A DNA stretch of 48,518 bases from Fimbriimonadia bacterium (GTDB taxonomy: Bacteria; Armatimonadota; Fimbriimonadia; Fimbriimonadales; Fimbriimonadaceae): NCBI GenBank assembly GCA_030427425.1, contig JAUICQ010000010.1, positions 1 through 48,518 of the forward strand. Reading direction: 5' to 3'. The notes below the pieces were generated by a model. It did not search any database and was not told the origin of the DNA. It worked only from the letters and a program-made list of their open reading frames with translations. Shown piece by piece: positions 23,832 to 32,064 of the stretch; position 1 is the stretch's first letter; every line of letters begins with the position of its first letter. The position numbers were made by a program, and so were the translations under genes.

Positions 23832-26456
23832 TTATGTCGCGTTGAGAGAAATAATCATATTTTTACTTAGAGTAAATTCGATAAACACTGTATCTTTCTC
23901 TACGGATACTTTACCGATATTGGATTGAAAATATTCTCCCCACATACCTTTAATGCTTAATGTAGCAGGTACCTCCTCACTCCAAGGATTATCTAACTGT
24001 ATTTCAGCAAAGGTTTTATCTTTAGCTATTTCGCATTTAACAATATTACCAAAACTGAGATGAATATCTATTCCATGCTGGCGGACAATAATTCTTCTGC
24101 CTACGCCATCCCAGGGGACTATGGTATAGTTTTTCCCAGAATTATCGAAATGGCACCCTAGCGAGAATGTATCGATTGTATTATTAGGAAGAACGATGGA
24201 TGTAATGTTGGAGATGTAGTGATAATAGCCTAAGCTAGAGAGTCCGCTATAAGGGTTAAAACCTCTATGTTTCGATGCGTAATCTGGGCAGTAGCATAGA
24301 GATGCGTTTCCATTATCTTGGATTAATGCCCATGGTGCCATTAATCCTCCAAAGGCTAATCGCATATGAGCATCAGGTATGGCAAAGTAGTCTCTATCCA
24401 TGAATTCGAGGAAAATAAATGAATTTGGAATAGTAGTGTGGGCAAGACACATTTCACCTCTATCTAGTAGAGCCATTTTAATATCGTTCTCTGTTCCATC
24501 CCAGTTTCGTTTATCGCTACCGTACCACCACCAGCTAGGCGCGATTGATTTTGCTGCAAATGCACAGTCTATTGTCCTGTCCATATGGTCGTGCATTTCG
24601 TGATATTTTGCTGCAAGGAGGACATCCTCAAATCCTGATGTATCCAGTACCGATTCGCCAGCGTAAGGATATTTTTGTCTGATAATCTCTTTCGATTTTT
24701 TATCAATCCAGTACTTAATTTCTGGCAGTATATCAGCGATTTTTTCACTGCTGGCATGTTCCTGTTCAAGGGTTTTTAGTATTTTATAGATATTGCCGTA
24801 TCCTAGTAATCCTACAGAGAGCACATAGTTGCGCCAACCATTTTTGAACATGGCCAGAATGGTTTTAGCACATTTTTCTAAATACCAGAGTTTATCATGC
24901 TGAGTAGATCCTACTGTATTGGCTATATTGTACATGGAGTAGTATAGATTAAATACATGCGGATACACTATCGGTTTACCGTAAGACTGCGCAATCTCTG
25001 CATCTGCTTCAAAGATATTACCTACTTCCATAGTTAACGGATTCTGGATACGCTTTAGTAGGAATTTGCCTATAAAATTATCAACAGCCTTAATCTGTTT
25101 TTTTACTGGGTATATGGTGTTTTTCTCAGCTACATAGAGTGCGTCTGCAATGGTACATTCTACGCCGGAGGCTCCCATTAGTGTAGGGGGTTCATTGTTA
25201 GACGGTTGAGCATCTAACATGCTGAGTATTTCCGAAGATTCTGGACGCATAAAGAATGCACCATAGATATTAGAAGAAGCATCATTGCAGATGCTATTAC
25301 AGATAAATTCGGCTCGCTGTTTGATAAGTTTTTTTATAGGGTGGGTGAAAAAGATATGAACAAATCCCGTATTCCCTTTTTTGTCTTCAAAAGAGATAGT
25401 TTGGGGTCCGGGCACGCTACTTTTAGCATAACAGAAGCTGGTGTCATCATCAATATCAAATTCGATTTTTGCTCCTGCTTGGGAATGGAACTTCTCAGCT
25501 TTAACTCCTGATACCTCTATTCCTATACCCGCATCGGTAGGCATAACACATGATGGATATACTTTTACTGCAGGTCTTTTACACATTTTCAGTACTTGAT
25601 TGATTCCGTCCTGTTTCGATTGTTCGGTAGGAATGAAACGCATCTGATAGGTTCTAGATTCATTAGGCGCAAGTATGGTAGAAGTGTGTGTGTTTGCCCA
25701 GTTAGGCCATTCTTCACGTTCTATAGTAGCCTTGCTGTGTATGTAAACGGTTGGGATACCTTCCCACTGATAGCTTGTGTTTAAACTAGATGGAACCGTG
25801 CTATAGAATTCCCAACTTGTATTATCACCAGGGTATATGAGTAGCGATGGTGGTTCTGCGTTCATTCTCTGGGCTGCTAGCCAACTTGCAGATCCCCCGA
25901 TATACTTGTGAAGATATAGTCGTTTATGCCAGAGGCGAGACAGATCTTCATCGCTCCAGCCAAATCCATCATAATAGTTGTTGAGTGCAAGCGGGAATCC
26001 TAGCTCTCCTATCTCTATTACTTCATTGCTATTATTTTCGAGTGTAACATCCCAAAGTATTTGCGGAAGTGGTTTAGCTATTTCATAAAATTTTCCTGTG
26101 GCAGTAATCTCTGGTAGTAGTGGGAATTGATAGTTAAAGGTTACGGCATCGGGACTGAACATGTCGAAATTATCATCTAGCCCGTAATTATCATCTATTA
26201 TATTATGTGAGTTTCTACTTAGTACCCAAGGAGAATCTTCACCAATCCGTGCACCAATTAGAATAGTACCAGGATAGTACATATCCGCCGATTCTTCACC
26301 AAATGTGATAGGAGGAAGAATGAATTGGAACTCTTCACCTTCTTCAGGGAGAGTGGGATCGGATGTCCATAATTGATTTATTCTTCCACTGGAATCGAAT
26401 TCCATGGTGATTAATGAGCCTGTTAGCTCTGATTGAGTCTGATGTAAATCGTCCAT
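23832..26456 (-). CDS. large protein of uncertain family, possibly six-hairpin glycosidase-like
   Basis: An 874-residue protein without signal peptide or membrane segment. The N-terminal 400 residues look beta-rich (GARIGEDSPWVLSRN, IGELGFPLALNNYYDGFGWS). The middle is helical (SMYNIANTVGSTQHDKLWYL), with APSWWWYGSDKRNWDG and ARGE-like DRGEMCLAHTTIPNSF at about 640-690, and a beta-rich tail ends it. This order recalls the uncharacterised DUF5695 group, which is related in fold to hairpin glycosidases. I am not certain of the assignment. A carbohydrate-active enzyme acting in the cytosol is a guess from fold. Its neighbours are unrelated. Confidence 0.6.
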   Translation of the reverse strand: MDDLHQTQSELTGSLITMEFDSSGRINQLWTSDPTLPEEGEEFQFILPPITFGEESADMYYPGTILIGARIGEDSPWVLSRNSHNIIDDNYGLDDNFDMFSPDAVTFNYQFPLLPEITATGKFYEIAKPLPQILWDVTLENNSNEVIEIGELGFPLALNNYYDGFGWSDEDLSRLWHKRLYLHKYIGGSASWLAAQRMNAEPPSLLIYPGDNTSWEFYSTVPSSLNTSYQWEGIPTVYIHSKATIEREEWPNWANTHTSTILAPNESRTYQMRFIPTEQSKQDGINQVLKMCKRPAVKVYPSCVMPTDAGIGIEVSGVKAEKFHSQAGAKIEFDIDDDTSFCYAKSSVPGPQTISFEDKKGNTGFVHIFFTHPIKKLIKQRAEFICNSICNDASSNIYGAFFMRPESSEILSMLDAQPSNNEPPTLMGASGVECTIADALYVAEKNTIYPVKKQIKAVDNFIGKFLLKRIQNPLTMEVGNIFEADAEIAQSYGKPIVYPHVFNLYYSMYNIANTVGSTQHDKLWYLEKCAKTILAMFKNGWRNYVLSVGLLGYGNIYKILKTLEQEHASSEKIADILPEIKYWIDKKSKEIIRQKYPYAGESVLDTSGFEDVLLAAKYHEMHDHMDRTIDCAFAAKSIAPSWWWYGSDKRNWDGTENDIKMALLDRGEMCLAHTTIPNSFIFLEFMDRDYFAIPDAHMRLAFGGLMAPWALIQDNGNASLCYCPDYASKHRGFNPYSGLSSLGYYHYISNITSIVLPNNTIDTFSLGCHFDNSGKNYTIVPWDGVGRRIIVRQHGIDIHLSFGNIVKCEIAKDKTFAEIQLDNPWSEEVPATLSIKGMWGEYFQSNIGKVSVEKDTVFIEFTLSKNMIISLNAT

Positions 26457-26563
26457 AAATGATGCTTGTTAATATTCTACCTTTCTTATAAGATATTGTA
26501 GAAAATAAAGTATTTCTGGTAGAAGAAGCTAGTATTTTATACACAAAAAAAAGAAATATTGAG

Positions 26564-26569
26564 TATAAC
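26564..26569 (+). promoter_or_regulatory. -10 box TATAAC, 7 nt before pilC
   Basis: TATAAC lies seven bases upstream of the ATG at 26577. There is no ribosome site, so a leaderless transcript is probable. Confidence 0.4.
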
Positions 26570-26576
26570 TTAGTTG

Positions 26577-27800
26577 ATGCCTCAATTTACTTATACTTTT
26601 CGAAATTATGAAGGAAGAACTGAAAAAGGTGTACTGCAGGCCCTTAATGAAGAACAGTTAAGAAAGAGGTTATTTGCAAAAGGAATTACTCCCGATTCTG
26701 TGAGATTAGATTCAGAATCTTCTGCAGTAAATAACAAACTAAAAGTAAACTTAGGCGTCCTCACAGTGTTCTGTAGACAGTTTTCTACCATGATTGATGC
26801 CGGGGTTCCATTAGTAAAAGCGCTGAGAATTTTAACCGAGCAGACTGACGATAAGAACTTTAAGATAATTCTTCAAGATTTAAGTGCCAAAGTAGAAGAG
26901 GGCGAGAGCCTATCGAATGCTATGGAGCTTTATCCCAGAGTATTTAGTACACTATTTGTCGGACTAGTGAGATCGGGTGAAGTGGGAGGGGTCCTAGATA
27001 AAGTATTGGACCGACTCGCGGAATTCTTGGAGAAAGAGGTTAAGCTGAGAAGAAAAGTGAAATCGTCCATGACGTATCCGATTATCGTTTTAACAGCCTC
27101 TCTAGCAGTAGTCATCTTCTTAATTAGTTATATTGTGCCGAAATTTGTAGAACTATTTGAAAACATGAATATGGAACACGATTCCTTTCCAGCGGCCACT
27201 CAGTTTTTAATAAATTTATCTAATACAATAAATAATTCTTGGCCAAAATTACTATTCGGTACTATAATATGTATTTTTACTTTTAGATGGTGGAGTAATA
27301 CCCATTCTGGAAAACGAGCCTTTGATAGATTAAAGCTAAAATTACCTGTTTTTGGAACACTAACTTCCAAAGTAATTCTATCCAGATTCAGTAGAACACT
27401 AGGAACATTACTCGGTTCCGGAGTACCTATTTTACAAGCGCTAGAAACAGTGGCTGGTACCGTTAATAATATATTAGTATCTGAAGAGATTCTCCGCTCT
27501 AGAGATAGAATAACCGCAGGTGAATCGTTATCATATACCATTAGTTCTTCTCCCTATTTTCCCCCGATTGTAGTGCACATGATACAAGTAGGCGAGGAAT
27601 CGGGATCGCTAGATTTCATGCTCCATAAGATTGCCGATTTTTATGATGATGAAGTAGATACTGCACTAGCATCACTCACTGCAGCACTGGAACCGCTTCT
27701 GATTTTAATTTTAGCCGTTGTAGTGGGATTCATCGTCATAGCAATGTTTATGCCATCACTTCAGGTAATGAACGGACTCTCTGAAGGGGCCATGGGATGA
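26577..27800 (+). CDS. pilC: type IV pilus / type II secretion inner-membrane platform protein
   Basis: PilC/GspF-family protein of 407 residues that anchors the assembly ATPase in the inner membrane. An N-terminal cytosolic segment (FTYTFRNYEGRTEKGVLQAL) precedes two T2SSF domains. The first spans about 60-185 (VFCRQFSTMIDAGVPLVKAL, GLVRSGEVGGVLDKVL) and the second 265-395 (FSRTLGTLLGSGVPILQALE, MIQVGEESGSLDFML). Three membrane spans occur near 165-190, 215-235 and 370-390. ATG at 26577 is preferred to the TTG one codon earlier. The stop overlaps the next gene as ATGA. The PilB, PilM-Q and pilin genes are not present, so this is a split locus. Confidence 0.94.
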   Translation: MPQFTYTFRNYEGRTEKGVLQALNEEQLRKRLFAKGITPDSVRLDSESSAVNNKLKVNLGVLTVFCRQFSTMIDAGVPLVKALRILTEQTDDKNFKIILQDLSAKVEEGESLSNAMELYPRVFSTLFVGLVRSGEVGGVLDKVLDRLAEFLEKEVKLRRKVKSSMTYPIIVLTASLAVVIFLISYIVPKFVELFENMNMEHDSFPAATQFLINLSNTINNSWPKLLFGTIICIFTFRWWSNTHSGKRAFDRLKLKLPVFGTLTSKVILSRFSRTLGTLLGSGVPILQALETVAGTVNNILVSEEILRSRDRITAGESLSYTISSSPYFPPIVVHMIQVGEESGSLDFMLHKIADFYDDEVDTALASLTAALEPLLILILAVVVGFIVIAMFMPSLQVMNGLSEGAMG

Positions 27801-28462
27801 TCCTCGTTGTCTACGCGCTTATTATTTCCACAATCCTTCTCTGTATAGGCGTAATAGATTACAAGAAATTTATTATTCCAGATCCCTTAAGCTATTCACT
27901 CTGGATATTAGGTTTTTTATTCCATATCATCTACTTAAGAACACACAACTTCTGGGATGTCTATTTCTTTAGTCTGATAGGTGCTGCTTTATTGGCAAGT
28001 GTTGCCATCGTTGGAAGAGTATTATTTGGAAGAGAAGCGATGGGGTTAGGGGATATTAAATTGATGCGTGCGATGAGTACTAGCATGTTGGTATACCTTG
28101 AAGCTCTCTGTTTAGAAGACATTCCCCTATTTCCTCTGATTATAGTTTTAATGGGAGCCGTTATCGTTGGCCTCATTTTAAGCGGTATTTTTTACTTGTT
28201 GAATAAAAACAAAAAGAGTGAAGTTGATGGCACATGTCATGAAGATGAACCCTCTGTACTGACGGTTGTTGGAGACTGTTTACTGCTAACTGCTGGTTTC
28301 GATGTATTTGTCTATGTCTATGAACTATTATTTCATCAGGAATCGCATCCAGAAGAAGATAATTATATTGTGCCGGGAAACGTTATTCCATTTGGCACTT
28401 GTCTTGCCATATCATCGGTCGGTTATATACTCTATGTGAACACTCTCTTGTTTTTTGGGTAA
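27797..28462 (+). CDS. pilD: prepilin peptidase, A24 family, without the methyltransferase domain
   Basis: Integral membrane aspartic protease that cleaves prepilin leader peptides. The two catalytic aspartates are D21 (IDYKKFIIPD) and D86 in MGLGDIK. At 221 residues it begins at the protease core and lacks the N-terminal Cys-containing methyltransferase domain of standard PilD. N-methylation of pilins would therefore need another enzyme or be absent. A charged insertion of about 45 residues (NKKSEVDGTCHEDEPSV to ESHPEEDN) interrupts the last two membrane segments before the conserved IPFGTCLA. It overlaps pilC by four bases (ATGA), so the two are translationally coupled. Confidence 0.88.
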   Translation: MILVVYALIISTILLCIGVIDYKKFIIPDPLSYSLWILGFLFHIIYLRTHNFWDVYFFSLIGAALLASVAIVGRVLFGREAMGLGDIKLMRAMSTSMLVYLEALCLEDIPLFPLIIVLMGAVIVGLILSGIFYLLNKNKKSEVDGTCHEDEPSVLTVVGDCLLLTAGFDVFVYVYELLFHQESHPEEDNYIVPGNVIPFGTCLAISSVGYILYVNTLLFFG

Positions 28463-28497
28463 AATAAGTATTAACATAACATTCAAATTCAACAAGT

Positions 28498-28573
28498 GGA
28501 TCGTTAGCTCAGTTGGTAGAGCAGCTGACTCTTAATCAGTAGGTCACAGGTTCGAATCCTGTACGATCCACCA
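28498..28573 (+). tRNA. tRNA-Lys (CTT)
   Basis: Cloverleaf with acceptor GGATCGT/ACGATCC, D-arm GCTC/GAGC, anticodon loop CTCTTAA (CTT, reads AAG, Lys) and T-arm GGTTCGAATCC. CCA is encoded. Confidence 0.95.
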
Positions 28574-28678
28574 ATTTCTTTTTATAGAGTTATACATTCC
28601 TTTGGAAATAGATCCTTTTCTTGGTAAAATTTACCTAGTAGTGTTGTAAAGTACAAATTTTCGACAAGAGGTTATACA

Positions 28679-30175
28679 ATGTCTAGTGTAGATATAAAGA
28701 ATTTAGTAAATGGTGAGTGGAAAGGATCAGCTAATTCGTTTCAGAGTACGAATCCTGCCGATTGTACCGATGTAATAGGGAATTCGCCCTTAACTTCGGC
28801 TGAAGAGGTAAATGAGGCAGTAGAAGCTGCTAAAAAGGCATTCGAAAGTTGGAAAGAATTAAGCTGGGTAAACAGAGCAGAGATAGTAGATAACTTCTCC
28901 CAATTATTAAAGAGAGACTTAGACAAACTAAGCACACTAGTTACTAGAGAGTGTGGGAAGCCACTTAATGAAGGTAAAGCAGACGTTGTAGAAGCTCTTC
29001 ACATGGCACAGTATGTTGCAGGTTTAGGTAGAATGCCAACCGGATTCACTATTAGTAGTGAGGTGCCAGAAAAAGATGCCTATATTTTAAGAAAACCTAA
29101 AGGTGTCATTGCTTGTATAACACCTTGGAACTTCCCTGTAGCTATTCCGCTATGGGTAGCACTACCAAGTGTTTTAGCGGGTAATACTGTAGTATTAAAG
29201 CCTAGTGAAGAGACTCCGGTATGTGGTTATCGTCTAGCTGAACTATTCCATGAAGCAGGATTCCCTCCAGGAGTTATCAACGTAATTCATGGTAATGGAG
29301 AGCTAACTGGCGACACCCTAGTAAAACATCCTGATGTAGCAGCAGTACTATTTACAGGATCGAAAGCGGTAGGAAATTATATCCAGCAAGTAGCAAGCAA
29401 AGAAGCACACAAGTTTGTAGTAACAGAGATGGGTGGTAAGAACGCTTGTATTATTCTAGATGATGCCAACATGGATATCGCTGTAAACGCGGCACTACTT
29501 AGCGGATTTAAGACTAGCGGTCAGAGATGCGTTACATCAGGCCGACTTATTGTTGATAAAAAAATTGAACCAGAATTCACCAAGCGATTAACCGAACTTG
29601 TTAAAAAAATTAAAGTAGGGAATGGGATGAAGGATGGAGTATTCATGGGTCCACTTATTAACAAAGAAGGTGTGGCAAAATGGAAACATCATCGTGAAAT
29701 GGCTATTAAAGAGGGCGCTGAGGTGCTTGTAGATGGATGCGAACTTACTGATGGCGAATATGCTAATGGGAATTTTGTGAGTCCGTTCTTGTACCGATTC
29801 CCTTATAGGCCCAACACCTTCTGTTTACGGGAAGAGGCATTTAGTCCGCACGTAGCGATTATTCCTGTTGATGGCATGGAAGAAGCTGTAAAAGTTTACA
29901 ATGATACAGAGTATGGATTATCCATGGCTGTTATTACAGAAGATTATCGGAAATGGAGATGGGTAAGAGACCATGCCGATTTTGGCCTTGGTTATGTTAA
30001 TTTGCCTTCCATTGGAGCTGAAGTGCATCTTCCATTTGGTGGGGTGAAGAGCTCTGGAAACGGTCATCCAGGTGCTGAAGGTATTATAGAGAGCGTAACC
30101 CATAGAGTTGCGTTTACCGTGAATCATGCAGAAGAGATTGTGATGGCTCAGGGACTAACTACAAACGTAGATTAA
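28679..30175 (+). CDS. NAD(P)-dependent aldehyde dehydrogenase
   Basis: A 498-residue cytosolic enzyme oxidising an aldehyde to the acid. The conserved residues are N151 (TPWNFP), K174 (VLKPSE), the general base E250 (TEMGGKN) and the nucleophile C284 (SGQRCVTSGR). The cofactor loop FTGSKAVGNYI is in place, as is the C-terminal LPFGGVKSSGNGH. The subgroup resembles semialdehyde dehydrogenases (for example succinate or ketoglutarate semialdehyde), but the substrate cannot be decided by eye. AGAGG precedes the ATG by 7 nt. An imperfect palindrome (GGTAAA/TTTACC around one base) lies in the upstream spacer. It ends at a strong terminator. Confidence 0.92.
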   Translation: MSSVDIKNLVNGEWKGSANSFQSTNPADCTDVIGNSPLTSAEEVNEAVEAAKKAFESWKELSWVNRAEIVDNFSQLLKRDLDKLSTLVTRECGKPLNEGKADVVEALHMAQYVAGLGRMPTGFTISSEVPEKDAYILRKPKGVIACITPWNFPVAIPLWVALPSVLAGNTVVLKPSEETPVCGYRLAELFHEAGFPPGVINVIHGNGELTGDTLVKHPDVAAVLFTGSKAVGNYIQQVASKEAHKFVVTEMGGKNACIILDDANMDIAVNAALLSGFKTSGQRCVTSGRLIVDKKIEPEFTKRLTELVKKIKVGNGMKDGVFMGPLINKEGVAKWKHHREMAIKEGAEVLVDGCELTDGEYANGNFVSPFLYRFPYRPNTFCLREEAFSPHVAIIPVDGMEEAVKVYNDTEYGLSMAVITEDYRKWRWVRDHADFGLGYVNLPSIGAEVHLPFGGVKSSGNGHPGAEGIIESVTHRVAFTVNHAEEIVMAQGLTTNVD

Positions 30176-30185
30176 GAGTAATAAG

Positions 30186-30211
30186 AAAGGCAGCCTAATG
30201 AGGCTGCCTTT
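30186..30211. terminator. bidirectional terminator of the aldehyde dehydrogenase gene
   Basis: AAAGGCAGCCT pairs with AGGCTGCCTTT (11 bp) around AATG, with A and T tracts on the two sides. It serves the convergent genes on either side. Confidence 0.85.
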
Positions 30212-30234
30212 AAAAGTTTTATTAATGTATTCTA

Positions 30235-30741
30235 TTAAGATCCAAATATATAGCTATAAGCTGTAGCGAAGTAACCGTTCGATTGTTCAGTTGAACCGTT
30301 TTCGTTGGCATATTCAGCAGCTTCTTTTTCGTCTAGCTCTATATATTCTTCTTTATCTCCATTAGTAGCTAGATTCGCGTTGCTATCATCGTTTGCTTCT
30401 TTTAATGTATTAAAAGGTATTTTGTTTGTTGATTTGTCTTGTGAGACAATCTGTCTTCGTTTATTATATTTTCTTTTAGTGGGTTGTATAACGGGAAGTC
30501 CGTCTTTATCAAATTGTATATAGTCACTTAGTTTAGAAGTATTTCTTGGTGGATTTGTATAAGCTCCTTTGTAATCGAATTCTGTAGCAAATACGTCCTC
30601 AAAATTCTCTTCTTCAGTATGCAAGTTGGTCTGTTCTTCACTAGATATAAGTGCTTGAGTTGATGAATCTTCCATTGCAAGAACACTACTTCCTGCCATA
30701 GATACGCCTAAGTATATTGATAAAAGTTCTCTTCTTCTCAT
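30235..30741 (-). CDS. small exported protein with Tat-like signal peptide
   Basis: The N-terminus MRRRELLSIYLGVSMAGSSV has an arginine-rich start, a moderate hydrophobic core and a VLA cleavage site near residue 22. RRREL fits the twin-arginine pattern loosely. The mature part of about 145 residues is acidic and low-complexity (many Glu, Ser, Asn, Thr), with no predicted domain, and ends in an aromatic patch (GYFATAYSYIFGS). Function unknown. TATAAT with an upstream TG (extended -10) sits 12 nt before the ATG. A Tat substrate would normally be a folded cofactor protein, which this does not look like, so Sec export remains possible. Confidence 0.6.
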   Translation of the reverse strand: MRRRELLSIYLGVSMAGSSVLAMEDSSTQALISSEEQTNLHTEEENFEDVFATEFDYKGAYTNPPRNTSKLSDYIQFDKDGLPVIQPTKRKYNKRRQIVSQDKSTNKIPFNTLKEANDDSNANLATNGDKEEYIELDEKEAAEYANENGSTEQSNGYFATAYSYIFGS

Positions 30742-30753
30742 AACGTTAAGTGA

Positions 30754-30759
30754 ATTATA
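30754..30759 (-). promoter_or_regulatory. extended -10 box TGATATAAT before the 30.2-kb gene
   Basis: Minus-strand TATAAT preceded by TGA (extended -10), twelve bases from the ATG at 30741. A five-base leader is expected. Confidence 0.5.
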
Positions 30760-30818
30760 TCACGAATATCAAGGAAAAGTATTAGAAAACGCTCTTAGGT
30801 TGTAAAAAAAGAAAGGAT

Positions 30819-31547
30819 TTACTCAAATCCTGGTACTTCATGCTCCATGACGGCTGCGATATCGGTATTATGTGGTTGTGTATCGATAATTTTCCATCCC
30901 AGCTTTCTCCAGAAACCTACAGCCTCGAGAGCATTGAGGTAGATGTGCTTATATTTAAATCGTTTTGCTTCTTTAAGGATAAGAGTGTTTATTGCTTTTC
31001 CTATCCCTTTTCCTCTTAGCTCTGGCTCTACTACTACGTTAACAACAAAAAGAGGTCTCTTTTCGTCTGGCCATCTCTGGTAAGCAAAAGTGCCTACTAC
31101 TTTATGGTTTTCATTAAAAACGAGGAAGGAGATGAGTCCTTTTTTAGGATTAGTGTGTATCCACTGGTCTGCAGTGCGTTCTGGTTGTCTCCATCCAAAT
31201 TCATTTTTAAGTAGTTTTCCAGCGATGAGCTTGTCTGCGGTGGATGCTTTGGTAGCAATAACGGTTCTTAGATTTTGCTGAATTTGCGTAGAAGATTCTG
31301 GATGGTTCTCTTCGAGATGAGTTGTTGGCTTATCAGTATTATTTACTGGTGAATTATTGTTTTTACTAGGTTCCGAAATGGCACTCGGATTCTGGTTAGC
31401 ATTAGATCTTGTTATGGATGAACTGCTAGTATTATCTACTGTATCTGCATTAAAACAAGATTTTGCAAAAAGGAGTGTTAAAACGATTCCGGAGATACCG
31501 AAAATTTTACCATTAACAAAGAATCGATTTTGTTGATAATTATCCAT
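30819..31547 (-). CDS. membrane-anchored GNAT-family acetyltransferase
   Basis: Residues 12-31 form one hydrophobic segment (ISGIVLTLLFAKSC) after a positively charged start, followed by a Ser/Asn-rich linker to about residue 90. A GNAT acetyl-CoA transferase domain covers 115-235: TFAYQRW, the acetyl-CoA loop VEPELRGKGIGKAINTLILK, and NALEAVGFWRKLGWKI. The N-in positive charges predict the GNAT domain on the outer side of the membrane, where acetyl-CoA is normally absent. Either the topology is reversed or the domain acts elsewhere, for example after release into a host. The lipobox is imperfect (AKSC). No neighbour hints at a substrate. Confidence 0.75.
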   Translation of the reverse strand: MDNYQQNRFFVNGKIFGISGIVLTLLFAKSCFNADTVDNTSSSSITRSNANQNPSAISEPSKNNNSPVNNTDKPTTHLEENHPESSTQIQQNLRTVIATKASTADKLIAGKLLKNEFGWRQPERTADQWIHTNPKKGLISFLVFNENHKVVGTFAYQRWPDEKRPLFVVNVVVEPELRGKGIGKAINTLILKEAKRFKYKHIYLNALEAVGFWRKLGWKIIDTQPHNTDIAAVMEHEVPGFE

Positions 31548-31658
31548 GAACGTTAACTACATATTTTACCCTAAAAACTAGTGTTTTACTTTAGTATAAC
31601 TCTCGAAGTAATATTTTTAATGAAGTGGTGTAGATAGATTCAGGTTTTATGATAGGGC

Positions 31659-31694
31659 ATGTCTTCCCGACAATATACAACGTCGGGAAGACAT
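31659..31694. repeat. dispersed mini-palindrome, copy 1
   Basis: A perfect 13-bp inverted repeat (ATGTCTTCCCGAC) around a ten-base loop. Read on the minus strand the loop is GTTGTATATT, close to copy 2 at 31828. The spacer 31548-31809 holds only this element and AT-rich sequence, with no gene. Confidence 0.7.
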
Positions 31695-31809
31695 TTCCAG
31701 GTGAGGGTTTGTTATTTGAAAGCGAGACATGTTTGTTACTCAAAATTTTTTTAAAAGCATAGATAGAGACTTTCTGTAGTTTAATATATCCTTTTGTATT
31801 GTCACCGAA

Positions 31810-32064
31810 TTAGTGAACACACACAACCCCGAGATTGTATATCCTCGGGCCCCATGACAACCTTATAGAAGGCTTGCTCTCCTCTAGTGTTAAAACCATT
31901 ATTAATGATCCTGCAATATAATATAAGTCTTTTATTGGAATATTGGATTCAAATAAGAACTTATTTATACTTAATTTAGAATCTTTCTGGCTCGAGAGAT
32001 TATGTATACTATGAATAGTTCGTAATATTATTTCTACAGATGAATTTTCAGCTAAAGCTACCAA
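31810..32064 (-). CDS. doubtful small ORF ending in a repeat-encoded tail
   Basis: An 84-codon frame with ATG at 32064, overlapping the first 25 bases of the plus-strand membrane protein gene. Amino-acid composition is protein-like (a hydrophobic segment LYYIAGSLIMVLTLEE). The C-terminal GPRIYNLGVVCVH is encoded by a mini-palindrome of the dispersed family. It may be a real small gene invaded by the repeat, or a remnant of a longer one. No promoter, ribosome site or homologue is recognised. Confidence 0.25.
   Translation of the reverse strand: MVALAENSSVEIILRTIHSIHNLSSQKDSKLSINKFLFESNIPIKDLYYIAGSLIMVLTLEESKPSIRLSWGPRIYNLGVVCVH
31828..31849. repeat. dispersed mini-palindrome, copy 2
   Basis: CCCGAG pairs with CTCGGG around ATTGTATATC, matching the loop and arm design of copy 1. 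It is followed by CCCCATGACAA, similar to the ATGACAA after copy 3 at 39.1 kb. Confidence 0.6.
32026..32031 (+). promoter_or_regulatory. -10 box TATTAT, 8 nt before the membrane-protein pair
   Basis: TATTAT ends eight bases before the ATG at 32040, without a ribosome site. A second box, TATACT, lies about 20 bases further upstream, so either could be used. Confidence 0.35.

Noticed and set aside
28679-30175. Specific call as succinate-semialdehyde dehydrogenase
   Set aside because: The catalytic residues are shared by many aldehyde dehydrogenases; substrate cannot be read from the motifs.
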